DNA of 64,000 nt from Candidatus Brachybacter algidus (GCA_016711705.1 JADJSK010000016.1:1-64000), one strand, 5' to 3'; shown: positions 32,873-41,998, counted from the first letter of the stretch. The notes: generated from the letters alone by a model not told the origin. A program made the numbers and translations.

Positions 32873-34486
32873 ATGAGAAGATCTCTTGCTTTTTACTTTT
32901 GTTTGTTTGCATTGGCATTATTGTCAGCATGCGCTCATCCTGGAGTACTTACTGGCGGAGATAAGGATGCGACGCCTCCCCGACTTTCTAAAGAGCGCAG
33001 CACTCCCAATTTTCAAACAAATTTTAAAAAACAACCACTGGAATTTGAGTTCGACGAATTCATCCTGTTGGACAAAGCAGACCAACAAGTACTTATCTCC
33101 CCGCCTCTTGAGTTCCGGCCTAAAATCTCAATAAAAGACAAAACCGTTTTATTCAAATTCGATGATAGCGAGGTCTTAAAGGAAAATACTACCTATGTCA
33201 TAAATTTTGGTGAATCGGTGAAGGATTATACGGAAGGAAATATAGTGCCTGACTTTCAATTTGTATTTAGTACCTCATCCGTTGTCGATTCATTGCAACT
33301 TTCAGCGAAAGTTTACAATGCGGATGAAGCTAAACCTGCCGAAAAAACAGTGCTGATGCTGTACTCAGATCTTTCTGATTCAGCAGTGTACAAAAGTAAA
33401 CCTGACTATGCCGCACGAACTGATAAAAGCGGTGATGTCACACTTAAATATGTAAAGGCAGGTACATATCAAGTCGTTGCTCTAAAAGATGAAAACTTAA
33501 ACTATAAATACGACCTTACCAATGAAAAGGCAGGTTTTGTAAAAGAACCTATAACCTTGCCTTATTCGGGCGAACCTTTAGCCATCAGTATTTTTGCAAA
33601 AGAACCTGCTGTCAGGATCACAAGCATAGATAGTTCTTCCAATCAAAGAATCAGACTAATAATGGAGCCAGCTTCGGCTGGAGTCACTGTGGAACAACTG
33701 AATAAAAATGATGGTTCAGTAATAGAAATTAACAGTAAAAACATAGATATATATTACGGGGATACTTTGCGCAAAGCAGCCTTTATCGTTGCCAGACCTG
33801 GCTTCAAAGCTGATACAATTCAACATCAACTCTCAAAGAAAATAGGTAATCGTAAATTTAGAATTGCAGAAGAACAGCCAGACATAAAACCACTTCCTTT
33901 TACACCAGATAAAGATGTGGTGATCCGATTCAATACGAGAGTTAAAAATTTGGACAGCGATCTCATTCAGTTAATAAAAACAGGAAGTAAAACACCCGTT
34001 CCATTTAATATAAGTGCAGACAGTGCCAATGCCAGATTCATTAATGTATCCTCAAAATGGATCAGTGATACTTCTTACACAATGATTTTTGCGCCGAATG
34101 CTATCCTAGATTATGTTGGCAATACGAATGATTCAATGAACGTTAATTTCAAAATAACAGATCCGGCTACCCTTGGCTCAATATCATTAATGATTGATAG
34201 CCTTGATGCAAACTATAATTATAGCATACAACTGGCTAAGGGCAATGAGCTTTTACAAAAATGGATCGTAAAAGGTCAGACCACCTTTAAAACTGAAATT
34301 AACGGACTTCCTGCAGATACGTATCAAATCAATATTCTGGAAGATAGAAATAAAAATGGCAAAATAGACAAGGGAAGTTTTGAGAAAAAAGAGCTTCCAG
34401 AAAATATTTACACTAAAAAATTGGAACAATTGCGACAAAACTGGAGTCTTGATGTTGTAATAAACATGAGCGAGTTTCAGAAATAA
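32873..34486 (+). CDS. Lipoprotein with N-terminal bacterial Ig-like (Big_5) domain
   Basis: A 537-aa lipoprotein (lipobox LLSAC). The N-terminal part, GGDKDATPPRLSKERSTPNFQTNF, then FEFDEFILLDKADQQVLISPPL and ENTTYVINFGESVKDYTEGN, is the Big_5/Ig-like domain that opens a large Bacteroidota lipoprotein family. Later parts include a carboxypeptidase-regulatory-like beta sandwich (AGTYQVVALKDENLNYKYD) and an EF-hand-like DRNKNGKIDKG. Its role is unknown, though it is common at the cell envelope. A promoter lies directly upstream. Confidence 0.85.
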   Translation: MRRSLAFYFCLFALALLSACAHPGVLTGGDKDATPPRLSKERSTPNFQTNFKKQPLEFEFDEFILLDKADQQVLISPPLEFRPKISIKDKTVLFKFDDSEVLKENTTYVINFGESVKDYTEGNIVPDFQFVFSTSSVVDSLQLSAKVYNADEAKPAEKTVLMLYSDLSDSAVYKSKPDYAARTDKSGDVTLKYVKAGTYQVVALKDENLNYKYDLTNEKAGFVKEPITLPYSGEPLAISIFAKEPAVRITSIDSSSNQRIRLIMEPASAGVTVEQLNKNDGSVIEINSKNIDIYYGDTLRKAAFIVARPGFKADTIQHQLSKKIGNRKFRIAEEQPDIKPLPFTPDKDVVIRFNTRVKNLDSDLIQLIKTGSKTPVPFNISADSANARFINVSSKWISDTSYTMIFAPNAILDYVGNTNDSMNVNFKITDPATLGSISLMIDSLDANYNYSIQLAKGNELLQKWIVKGQTTFKTEINGLPADTYQINILEDRNKNGKIDKGSFEKKELPENIYTKKLEQLRQNWSLDVVINMSEFQK

Positions 34487-34545
34487 TTGTTAGGTGTTAA
34501 TTATTAATTATTATTTTATGGGAAAAATTACATATTTTACGAATA

Positions 34546-34575
34546 TCCCCTTTGGAGGGGGCCAAGGGGGTGGAC
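34546..34575 (+). repeat. Family B G/C-rich hairpin repeat
   Basis: ATCCCCTTTGGAGGGGGCCA followed by AGGGGGTGGA, nearly the reverse complement of the copy at 12961. It lies in the ~160-bp gap before lptB, which also holds a CTCACNTTCTCA-type pyrimidine tract. Confidence 0.65.
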
Positions 34576-34648
34576 CCTCCTCACCTTCTCACATCTTCTC
34601 ATTCTCACATTCTCACCCCATAACCCCCTCACTTTCTAACCTTCATAC

Positions 34649-35419
34649 ATGAAACTAATAGCGCGAGACTTAATGAAAATGTACGGCAAACGCCAGGTAG
34701 TAAAGGGTGTTTCTGTAGAAGTAGAACAGGGAGAGATCGTTGGCTTACTCGGACCTAACGGTGCAGGTAAAACAACTTCTTTTTATATGATAGTAGGTTT
34801 TATCAAGCCCAATGCAGGAAAAGTGTATCTGGAGGAAGAAGAAATAACACATTTACCCATGTACAAAAGGGCTCAAAAAGGAATTGGATATTTACCACAA
34901 GAAGCTTCCGTATTCAGGAAGCTTACTGTAGAAGACAATATCAAGGCGGTTCTCGAGATGATGCCCCTCAGTAAAACCGAACAAAGGGACAAACTTGAAT
35001 CACTTTTGGATGAGTTTGGATTAAACAAAGTAAGAAGTAGCAATGGAGATACGCTGAGCGGAGGTGAACGTCGTCGATGCGAGATAGCCCGTGCATTGGC
35101 CACCAATCCAAAGTTTATATTACTGGATGAACCATTTGCCGGTATCGATCCAATAGCAGTGGAAGATATTCAATATATCGTGGCCAAATTGAGAACCAAA
35201 AACATTGGCATCCTCATCACAGACCACAATGTGCAGGAGACACTTTCAATCACTGACAGGTCTTATCTGATGTTTGAAGGAAATATCTTGAAGGCCGGGA
35301 CAGCCGAAGAGTTGGCAGCGGATGAACAAGTAAGAAAAGTTTATTTAGGCCAAAGTTTTGAATTACGTAAAAAAGTCATCGATCTGGATGTTAAAAAAGA
35401 AATGAGGGAGGGTATTTAA
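34649..35419 (+). CDS. lptB: LPS export ABC transporter ATP-binding protein LptB
   Basis: A 256-aa ABC ATPase. Walker A is GPNGAGKTT, Q-loop GIGYLPQEASVFRKLTVEDN, signature LSGGERRRCEIARAL, Walker B FILLDEPFAGIDPIAVEDI and switch ITDHNV. The ASVFRKL and FAGIDP strings are diagnostic of LptB, which powers lipopolysaccharide extraction from the inner membrane with LptFG. Downstream genes overlap (TAATG, then ATGA), forming a three-gene unit with two small exported proteins. Confidence 0.95.
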   Translation: MKLIARDLMKMYGKRQVVKGVSVEVEQGEIVGLLGPNGAGKTTSFYMIVGFIKPNAGKVYLEEEEITHLPMYKRAQKGIGYLPQEASVFRKLTVEDNIKAVLEMMPLSKTEQRDKLESLLDEFGLNKVRSSNGDTLSGGERRRCEIARALATNPKFILLDEPFAGIDPIAVEDIQYIVAKLRTKNIGILITDHNVQETLSITDRSYLMFEGNILKAGTAEELAADEQVRKVYLGQSFELRKKVIDLDVKKEMREGI

Positions 35420-35733
35420 TGAAGATTTTTTCTTACTTAATTTTGGCGGTATTTTTTTTATCCTCTTGTTCTAAAAATGAGGGTAAATTTCTTCCTGGTG
35501 AGAAATACACCATTGACACGATTATGTACAGAGAATATAGAAAAATAGACTCCATCGTAAAAATAGACTGTGAAAAGATTTCTGAACAGCTTTTCAGGTC
35601 TTCATATGACAGTTTATTAAGGCTTAGGGTAAAAGATATTTCTTCAATCAAAGGTCCTGGAATTCCACCCAAAGAAAACAACTTTCCGAAGGCGGTAGAA
35701 GCATTGAAAAGAGCAGAAAAGAAGCAAAAATGA
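35419..35733 (+). CDS. Small lipoprotein downstream of lptB
   Basis: A 104-aa lipoprotein (lipobox FLSSC, Cys17). The start ATG overlaps the lptB stop by one base. The mature part is Lys/Asp-rich and predicted helical (YREYRKIDSIVKIDCEKISEQLF). No family recognised. Coupling to lptB suggests an envelope role (inference). Confidence 0.65.
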   Translation: MKIFSYLILAVFFLSSCSKNEGKFLPGEKYTIDTIMYREYRKIDSIVKIDCEKISEQLFRSSYDSLLRLRVKDISSIKGPGIPPKENNFPKAVEALKRAEKKQK

Positions 35734-36152
35734 AGGCAATAATATCTACAGTTTTGATTTGCTTGATTGGAGTGTTAAGCTTTTTATTATGGTCATCAGC
35801 AGCCGACCCTGTTAAGATAATACCTTTATCCAAAGCGGCTTTAGAAGAAATTGAAGCGCGAAAAATTTTATATAAAAAAAGAAAAATAGATGAATGCAGA
35901 TCCATTGCTCTGGACCGAGCTGCTGCAATGGTAGATTCTGCTTTATTAGAGCAAGCGCTCTTCATTGGTGCCGACACTTTGACCAGGCCCGAACGTCCCG
36001 ATAGACCCTTTGCGGAGTCCTTTTCTTCCAATATTGAAAATATTCCTATCAAACCCTTTTTAAAAAGACGTGATTTTGTGAGTCCCTTCCAAAAAAAGGA
36101 TACCTTTGCACTAGATTCCCTAAAATTAAGGGACAGCATTAAAATTAAATAG
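35730..36152 (+). CDS. Small exported or membrane-anchored protein of unknown function
   Basis: A 140-aa protein with an N-terminal hydrophobic segment (STVLICLIGVLSFLLWSSAA) that is a signal peptide or anchor. The rest is charged (KKRKIDECRSIALDRAAAMVD) with a Pro/Arg stretch (TRPERPDRPF). It overlaps the preceding gene by ATGA. No family recognised. Confidence 0.6.
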   Translation: MKAIISTVLICLIGVLSFLLWSSAADPVKIIPLSKAALEEIEARKILYKKRKIDECRSIALDRAAAMVDSALLEQALFIGADTLTRPERPDRPFAESFSSNIENIPIKPFLKRRDFVSPFQKKDTFALDSLKLRDSIKIK

Positions 36153-36230
36153 AAAAGGCTTACGCATTTCCGGAATAGGAACCCTTATTTTTTCGAATAT
36201 CCTTACTGCCTTTTTATCAACAACTTTTAC

Positions 36231-38675
36231 ATGGAAATAACCACATTTGCAGAATTGAACCTTGATGAGGGTCTTCTCAAAGCATTAGTAGCAATAGATT
36301 ACACTATACCATCTCCCATTCAGGCAAAAGCCATTCCTGTAGCATTGACAGGTGTCGACATAATAGGTCAGGCACAGACAGGTACAGGAAAGACTGCTGC
36401 GTTCGGTATACCGATGATCCAGAATATATCCAAAGACGGACGTTATACCAAAGGACTTGTCCTCTGTCCTACACGCGAACTTTGTATTCAGGTCACAAAC
36501 GAATTAAAAAAACTTGCCCATTACACTAAAAATGTTACTGTCTTTGCCATCTATGGTGGTGATCCGATCACACCGCAGATCAGAGCATTGAGAGCAGGCG
36601 TAGACATAGTAGTAGGTACTCCGGGTAGGGTTATGGATCATATCGGACGAGGTACTTTACAACTGGACCAATTGGAAATGTTGGCTTTGGATGAGGCGGA
36701 TGAAATGTTAAACATGGGATTCCGTGAGGACCTTGAACACATATTGACCTCCGTACCGGAAGAGAGACAGACGATCCTGTTTTCAGCTACTATGCCGAAA
36801 GCGATAATGGACATCACACATATCTATCAGAAAAACCCTCAGCTGATCAAGGTAACACCGGCTCAACTTACTGCCATTAATGTAGAGCAATTTTTCATTG
36901 ATACTGATATGAAGTCCAGGTTGAAAGCCCTGATCTTTCTATTGAGTCAGGATGATTATTCGCAGGCCATTGTGTTCTGTAATACGAAAGCGAAGGTGGA
37001 TGAATTGTCAAATGAATTGGCAGAAAATCAGATTAAAAATGATGTACTTCATGGTGATCTGAGTCAAGAGAAAAGAAATAGAATTTTGAATAAATTCCGC
37101 AAAGGAGAATTCAAAGTACTTGTCGCTACAGATGTTGCAGCAAGAGGTATAGATGTACCGAATGTAGATCTTGTATGTAATTACGATATTTCATTTGACC
37201 CTGAATATTATGTGCATCGTGTAGGTCGCACAGGTCGTGCAGGTAAAGAAGGTAAGGCTTACAGCTTTGTGGCAGGTGCACGTGATAAAAGACTTTTAAG
37301 ACAGATAGAAGATTTTGCTAAGGTGCGCGTTGAAAAGTACAAGTTGCCGGAAGCAAAAGACGTTGCAAAACTTGAAGTTGAAAAACTAAAAAGACAGGTG
37401 ATAGCAATTATAGAAGCTAACCAGGAGAAATTTTATATTGATATAGCTAAAGATCTAATCCCGGAAGGTGCTTCAGAAACTCAGGTGCTCGCAGCCCTGA
37501 TGGTTAAGTTGATGCCACCATCCAAACATGATTGGATGAAGCCTTCAGGCGGCAACAACCCATATAATAGAGGAGAAGGTGGCGGAGGTAGAGACCGTGA
37601 CCGTGGTGATAGAGGTGATAGGGGTGATAGGGGTGACAGGGGTGATAGAGGCGGACGCGGTGATGGCGGAGGTCGAGATCGTGGCAGAGGTGGATATGAA
37701 GGTGGTGGACGTGATGATAGACGTTCAGGAGGAAGACGTGATGACAGACCATCAGGTGGAGAACGCAGATATAGCGGCGGTTCTGAAAGAAGTTTCGGAG
37801 GTGGATCTGACAGGGGGGGTGATAGAGATAGAGGAGGTGACAGAGATAGAGGAGGTGACAGAGATAGAGGAGGTGACAGAGGTTTTGCAGGAAGGTCTGA
37901 GAGATCTGACAGCAGACCGGGCGGCGAGAGAAGAGTATTTGATAGAGACAACAAGCCGGGTGGCGAAAGAAGATCATTCGATCGACCTGCAGGGGGAGAT
38001 AGAAAATATGGAAGCGACAAGCCAAGATTTGGCGATGATAAACCAAGATATGGTTCCGATCGTCCAAAGTTTGGTGATGATCGCCCTAAAAAGTTCGGCG
38101 ATGACCGTCCAAAATTTGGTGACAAGGGCCGTGACTTCAAAAAAGATGACGGATTCTCTGAAAAGAAAAAACCGGCATCTTCTGACAAGGAACCATCTTT
38201 GGAAGACATCTTGGTAGGCTTGGGCATTGAGTCTAATGGCAAACGTAAAGATAAAGGAGGCAAGGACTTTGGAAGCAAGAAGAAATTTGGCAATGAAGAA
38301 TCCGGCAAAAAAGAAGGATTTTATTCTGCTTTTACGAAAGACGAACCTAAAAGAGAAGATTTCAAAAAAGCTGCTCCAAAACGGGAGATTGCTGTAGAGG
38401 AAAAGCCAAAAGCTGTTCGCGCTAAAAAAGCGGATGTTGCACCTGAGGTGAAGCCAAAGGTGACAAGAGCTAAGAAGGAAGAGGCTCCTGCAGCTCCGGC
38501 TCCAAAACCACGTGCAAAAAAAGCTGACGCTCCTGCAGAATTAAAACCAAAAGCAGTTCGTGCTAAAAAAGTTGAGGCAGCCCCTGAAGTGAAGCCGAAA
38601 GCAACACGTGCTAAGAAAGCGGATGCTCCTGCAGAAGCCAAACCAAAAGTAACGAGAGCAAAGAAAAAGGAATAA
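36231..38675 (+). CDS. DEAD-box RNA helicase with very long RGG/RGD and KPK-RAKK tail
   Basis: An 814-aa protein. The helicase core (1-~370) has Q motif, AQTGTGKTAAF, PTRELCIQV, GTPGRV, LDEADEM, SATMP, HGDLSQEKR, ATDVAARGIDVP and HRVGRTGRAG. A short dimerisation-like segment follows (to ~425). In place of the RRM-type RNA-binding domain of DbpA/CsdA, the tail has ~150 residues of RGDRGDRG, GGRDRDR and DRDRGGDRDR repeats, and a C-terminal ~110 residues with six KPKxxRAKK units. Such tails bind RNA nonspecifically and can promote condensates. Bacteroidota DEAD-box proteins often have RGG tails, but this one is unusually long. Confidence 0.93.
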   Translation: MEITTFAELNLDEGLLKALVAIDYTIPSPIQAKAIPVALTGVDIIGQAQTGTGKTAAFGIPMIQNISKDGRYTKGLVLCPTRELCIQVTNELKKLAHYTKNVTVFAIYGGDPITPQIRALRAGVDIVVGTPGRVMDHIGRGTLQLDQLEMLALDEADEMLNMGFREDLEHILTSVPEERQTILFSATMPKAIMDITHIYQKNPQLIKVTPAQLTAINVEQFFIDTDMKSRLKALIFLLSQDDYSQAIVFCNTKAKVDELSNELAENQIKNDVLHGDLSQEKRNRILNKFRKGEFKVLVATDVAARGIDVPNVDLVCNYDISFDPEYYVHRVGRTGRAGKEGKAYSFVAGARDKRLLRQIEDFAKVRVEKYKLPEAKDVAKLEVEKLKRQVIAIIEANQEKFYIDIAKDLIPEGASETQVLAALMVKLMPPSKHDWMKPSGGNNPYNRGEGGGGRDRDRGDRGDRGDRGDRGDRGGRGDGGGRDRGRGGYEGGGRDDRRSGGRRDDRPSGGERRYSGGSERSFGGGSDRGGDRDRGGDRDRGGDRDRGGDRGFAGRSERSDSRPGGERRVFDRDNKPGGERRSFDRPAGGDRKYGSDKPRFGDDKPRYGSDRPKFGDDRPKKFGDDRPKFGDKGRDFKKDDGFSEKKKPASSDKEPSLEDILVGLGIESNGKRKDKGGKDFGSKKKFGNEESGKKEGFYSAFTKDEPKREDFKKAAPKREIAVEEKPKAVRAKKADVAPEVKPKVTRAKKEEAPAAPAPKPRAKKADAPAELKPKAVRAKKVEAAPEVKPKATRAKKADAPAEAKPKVTRAKKKE

Positions 38676-38708
38676 AAAAAGCTTTTAGCTATATTCTTTT
38701 AAAATATG

Positions 38709-38760
38709 AAGAGTTAAAAAGAATGAGTTTAAAGCTCATTTTTCTTAACTCTTTTTTTTG
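38709..38760 (+). terminator. Strong rho-independent terminator after the DEAD-box gene
   Basis: AAGAGTTAAAAAGAATGAG pairs with CTCATTTTTCTTAACTCTT over 19 bp (two non-Watson-Crick positions), then a T8 run. It lies 34 bp after the stop codon. Confidence 0.9.
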
Positions 38761-38869
38761 TGGGATATTTGTCTGAATCACGCTTGCCTGCTGATAAAGG
38801 CGGGGATTGGTTTGATTACACCGATGGCACTGATTTTTACTAATAAATTTGAAAGTTGTACACCAATCA

Positions 38870-38923
38870 GAATTATCAATCTATTACAAATAACCCTACG
38901 TTACAAAAGTATGATGCCACAAC
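38870..38923 (+). repeat. Direct repeat E, copy 1
   Basis: About 54 bp from AATTATCAATCTATTACAAA through CAAAAGTATGATGCCACAAC. The same layout recurs at 39061-39113 (AATTATCAAGTTATACAGAA ... TAAAAGTATGATGCCACAAC). Both copies stand before a family B hairpin. Confidence 0.65.
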
Positions 38924-38957
38924 AGTTTTCTGCTGTGGTCAGCGCTGAATAAAATAG

Positions 38958-39008
38958 CTCCCCCTTGGCCCCCGCCTCTTCAGTCGGGCAAGCCTTGAAA
39001 GGGGGAAA
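38958..39008 (+). repeat. Family B repeat with an inserted CTTGCCCGACT-like segment
   Basis: CTCCCCCTTGGCCCCCGCCT opens the copy and TTGAAAGGGGGAAATC closes it. Between the arms lies CTTCAGTCGGGCAAGCC, not present in the shorter copies. It is preceded by direct repeat E copy 1. Confidence 0.65.
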
Positions 39009-39060
39009 TCCGGTTAGCCTCATATTTGATTTTCTTTTTGATAGTTTTTCAATAAATCAT

Positions 39061-39113
39061 AATTATCAAGTTATACAGAACTACCCTATGGGCTAAAAGT
39101 ATGATGCCACAAC
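39061..39113 (+). repeat. Direct repeat E, copy 2
   Basis: This is the second copy of the ~54-bp unit, ending TAAAAGTATGATGCCACAAC immediately before the family B hairpin at 39114. Confidence 0.65.
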
Positions 39114-39147
39114 GATTTCCCCCTCTTGAGGGGGCCAAGGGGGAGTC
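39114..39147 (+). repeat. Family B hairpin repeat, inverted relative to 38958
   Basis: GATTTCCCCCTCTTGAGGGG followed by GCCAAGGGGGAG. It is in opposite orientation to the copy at 38958, so the two could pair over ~150 bp. Confidence 0.65.
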
Positions 39148-39217
39148 TTCTAATAAAAAGTATTTATTCAGAGAATGCAAATGTACTTCTGCGATGATAG
39201 AAATAGTAATCCCCCTC

Positions 39218-39345
39218 TCACCTTACCGTCAACTCATTCTTAAGCGTGATCGTCTGATACGATATCGTTTTTTTAGTTTCCAGAATAGAAAGCAATAATT
39301 CCGCCGCCTGAGTACCCACGCTGGTACCAGTCTGTGACTGTTGAC
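39218..39345 (-). pseudogene. C-terminal remnant of a LacI-family regulator
   Basis: The minus strand encodes a run of about 38 residues ending at TGA (39218-39220): SQTGTSVGTQAAELLLSILE followed by TKKTISYQTITLKNELTVR. The pattern (S)-x-G-x-x-A-A-x-L-L-L-x-x-I-x...L-x-x-x-L-x-V-R is the last helix and strand of the LacI/GalR sugar-binding domain. Nothing upstream in this frame continues the fold and no HTH is present, so only the tail survives. The rest of 39150-39700 holds nothing else I can support. Confidence 0.65.
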
Positions 39346-39703
39346 CTTGCGAAGACTTAATATCATAAATATTTTCAATGACCAGGCTAAAAATTGCGAA
39401 GCATCGAAGCTTTTGATTTTAGGAAAAATTTAATATCAACTTAAGGCATTGTCACCATTTTCAAACTGGCGCCAGCCTGTGCCATAGTGAGTTTTGAAAA
39501 AAATACCTTGAAAAATATTAAAAATATAGGGTGAGTTTCTTGTTAAGCGCTAAATAAAGTTAATTTAAAGGCTGGAGTGAATAGTTTTATACTGAACAAA
39601 GGTACTTATTTGATCAAAATTATTCGGTCAAAATGTCAATCGATGCGTTTCTATACATTACAATTTGGTTAATTAAATAATCACATCCTACAACAAATGC
39701 AAC

Positions 39704-40030
39704 ATGTATCCTGAAGACTTATACACAATAGAAATTACAAATGATTTCATCAAGGTCACCCATCCTCAGGAAAATGACAAAACAGTACTATGGGACAATA
39801 TAACTGAAATTCATATACAGACTACAGATGAAGGTCCATTCCGTCCTGATGTCTGGTTAGTATTGATCGGCTTAGATACCTATTGTAGGATACCTCAAGG
39901 CAATAAGTCATATGATGTTATATATGAACGTGTATCTAAATGGGATGGATTTAATTTTGAGGCTTATATTGAATCTATGTCCAGTACAGAAAATGCAATC
40001 TTTTTGATATGGAAAGCAGACCTTAATTAA
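39704..40030 (+). CDS. Conserved small protein of unknown function
   Basis: A 108-aa soluble protein, starting MYPEDLYTIEITNDFIKVTHP. It contains VLWDNITEIHIQTTDEGPFRPDVWLVLIG, RIPQGNKSYDVIYERVSKWDGFNFE and a C-terminal FLIWK. This pattern (TDEGP-PDVWL, IPQG) occurs in an uncharacterised family I recall from Bacteroidota and some proteobacteria. Single gene, no obvious operon. Function not known. Confidence 0.7.
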   Translation: MYPEDLYTIEITNDFIKVTHPQENDKTVLWDNITEIHIQTTDEGPFRPDVWLVLIGLDTYCRIPQGNKSYDVIYERVSKWDGFNFEAYIESMSSTENAIFLIWKADLN

Positions 40031-40034
40031 CTAA

Positions 40035-40185
40035 AGTTTCGGCGGTATAAATATATTCCAAAAGACATGTTATTACTCAATCTAAGGTAGAAATTAGAAA
40101 TTAGAAGTCAGAAGCTTGCCCGACAAAGTGCAACGACGGCGGGGATACTTCGATGGTTGAGCCCATCAAATAAAACCATTTAAAT
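40035..40185 (+). repeat. Family D dispersed repeat
   Basis: It carries TTTCGGCGGTATAAATA, ATTACTCAATCTAAGGTAGA, AATTAGAAATTAGAAG and then CTTCGATGGTTGAGCCCATC-AAATAAAACCATTTAAAT. The same blocks in the same order occur at 62280-62425, and a shorter inverted copy at 13130-13188. An extra CTTGCCCGACAAAGTGCAAC segment sits in the middle of this copy. Confidence 0.6.
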
Positions 40186-40278
40186 AATTCAATGAAAATC
40201 GAATTATTTAATGTTGTTAAATAAAGGATTCCGATTCGGATAAATTATTCGCTGTATTGGCAATTTCTATTATTATAA

Positions 40279-40317
40279 TAAAAAAATCCCGATTTCTGCC
40301 ATAGCAAAAACCGGGAT
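40279..40317 (-). terminator. Rho-independent terminator of the RNase G gene
   Basis: On the minus strand ATCCCGG...ATCGGGAT forms a 6-bp GC-rich stem around a 20-nt loop and is followed by TTTTTTT, 25 bp after the rng stop. Confidence 0.75.
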
Positions 40318-40341
40318 CAATTATTCTTATTCAGGTTCAAA

Positions 40342-41889
40342 TCAAGTAAACCTGATCTCGTCCTCTGCAGTATCGTAAAAACGATACTCTGTCAAAGCAA
40401 AATTGGAATCCTGCCTAATAGTGACCCATTTTTTGTGTTTCATATACCATCTCATCTTAATGCTTGGAAGTCCTTTGGTGAGGAAGGCATGCACATAAGG
40501 ATGGACTGTCAAATGCACCTTAGAGATCGATTTGTTTGCCAAAAGATATACCAGATCTCTCTCTATCTCGTCCGTAAGCAGAATCGTAGGCTGAACCTTG
40601 CCACTTCCATTACATGTGGGGCAAGTTTCATCTGTATTGATCGTGACTACTTGTCTTACACGTTCTCTCGTGATTTGCATGAGACCAAACTTACTCAATG
40701 GTAATATTGTATGCTGAGCACGATCTTTCTCCATGAGTTCGATCATGCGACTGTTCAACACTTTTTTGTGATCCAGGCTTTTCATGTCGATAAAGTCGAT
40801 TATGATCAGTCCGCCGATGTCTCTAAGTCTTAATTGTCTGGAGATTTCTTCAGCTGCTTCCATGTTGACAGTCAGTGAGGTATTATTCATCTCTGACTTG
40901 GACATCTTGGGACCACTATTGACATCTATGACATGCATGGCCTCAGTATGCTCTATGACAAGATATGCACCACTGTTCATGGTGGCTGTCTTCCCAAACG
41001 AAGCTTTAATCTGCTTATTGATGCCGTAGTGTTCAAAAATGGCTGCCTTGCCGGTGTAATGCTCTACGATCTTAACTTTATCGGGTGCGATTGCAGTCAT
41101 GAAAGTCTTGACATTATTATAAATTTCCTTGTCATTGACTACGATGTGCTGATAGTCATTAGTAAGGAAATCTCTTATAAGAGACGTGGTCTTGTCTGCT
41201 TCACTTAGTATTTTCTGAGGGCCATTGGCTTCCTTCAGACTTTCTTCCATGTCATTCCATTTCTGCGCAAGACCATTGATCTCATCATGGAGGTCAGCAA
41301 CCTTTCTCCCTTCTGCGGCAGTTCTGGCAATGATGCCAAAATTTTTAGGTTTGATACTTTCAATCAGTAATTGAAGTCTTTTCCTTTCATCAACATTGAC
41401 GATCTTTTTGGAGATTGTAACAGCATTTGAGAAAGGGGTTAAAACAAGATATCTACCCGGTATAGTGATCTCACAACTTAATCTTGGACCTTTCGTAGAG
41501 ATAGGTTCCTTGAGGATCTGCACCAGCATCATGGTCCTTTTGTCCATGACGTCCTGTATCTTGCCATTCTTATGGATCTCTTTAGTAAGATCCATGGTAT
41601 GAATGGAGTAACCAGGAGACTTATTAGTGATCTCTTTGGTATATTCTATAACAGAAGGAAGTTTGGGTCCAAGGTCAGTGTAATGCAAAAATGCATCTTT
41701 TCTGCTCCCTATATCCAGAAATGCAGCATTGAGTCCCGCCATCAGTTTATTTACTCTGGCAAGGTATATATCCCCAACATTAAAAGAATTACTCGTCTTT
41801 TGCCTATGAATTTCAACAAGTTTATTGTTTTCAACTAAGGCTATTTCAACTTCAGAAGGCAAAGAATTAATAATCAGCTCTTTATTCAC
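40342..41889 (-). CDS. rng: Ribonuclease G/E family endoribonuclease
   Basis: A 515-aa protein. N-terminal S1 domain: NVGDIYLARVNKLMAGLNAAFLDIGSRKDAFLHYTDL. The catalytic DNase I-like part has GGLIIIDFIDMKSLDHKKVL with the metal-binding Asp residues, followed by SKFGLMQITRERVRQ and the Zn-link CPTCNGSGKVQ. Length is that of RNase G; there is no RNase E-type degradosome scaffold. It processes 16S rRNA 5' ends and degrades mRNA in the cytosol. It lies downstream of the small basic ribosomal-type gene; a long hairpin (41916-41984) separates them. Confidence 0.95.
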   Translation of the reverse strand: MNKELIINSLPSEVEIALVENNKLVEIHRQKTSNSFNVGDIYLARVNKLMAGLNAAFLDIGSRKDAFLHYTDLGPKLPSVIEYTKEITNKSPGYSIHTMDLTKEIHKNGKIQDVMDKRTMMLVQILKEPISTKGPRLSCEITIPGRYLVLTPFSNAVTISKKIVNVDERKRLQLLIESIKPKNFGIIARTAAEGRKVADLHDEINGLAQKWNDMEESLKEANGPQKILSEADKTTSLIRDFLTNDYQHIVVNDKEIYNNVKTFMTAIAPDKVKIVEHYTGKAAIFEHYGINKQIKASFGKTATMNSGAYLVIEHTEAMHVIDVNSGPKMSKSEMNNTSLTVNMEAAEEISRQLRLRDIGGLIIIDFIDMKSLDHKKVLNSRMIELMEKDRAQHTILPLSKFGLMQITRERVRQVVTINTDETCPTCNGSGKVQPTILLTDEIERDLVYLLANKSISKVHLTVHPYVHAFLTKGLPSIKMRWYMKHKKWVTIRQDSNFALTEYRFYDTAEDEIRFT

Positions 41890-41915
41890 AGTCTGATTGT
41901 TTTAAAAGAATAAAA

Positions 41916-41984
41916 CAGCGCTTAATGTGTATACATCTCAACAATAACAGTTATGATATTGTAACGACTAACATTAAGCGCTGC
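41916..41984 (-). terminator. Long hairpin between the 31-aa basic protein gene and rng
   Basis: CAGCGCTTAATGT and ACATTAAGCGCTG are perfect 13-bp inverted repeats with a 43-nt loop. On the minus strand the stem is followed by TTTTATTCTTTT. It could end transcription of the small gene, or act as a processing site ahead of rng, since RNase E/G genes are often autoregulated through their leader (inference). Confidence 0.55.
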
Positions 41985-41998
41985 ATAAAATTATTTAC

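Noticed and set aside
37481..38308. Ser/Pro-rich minus-strand frame opposite the helicase tail
   Set aside because: It is the antisense reading of the RGG/DRG codon repeats.
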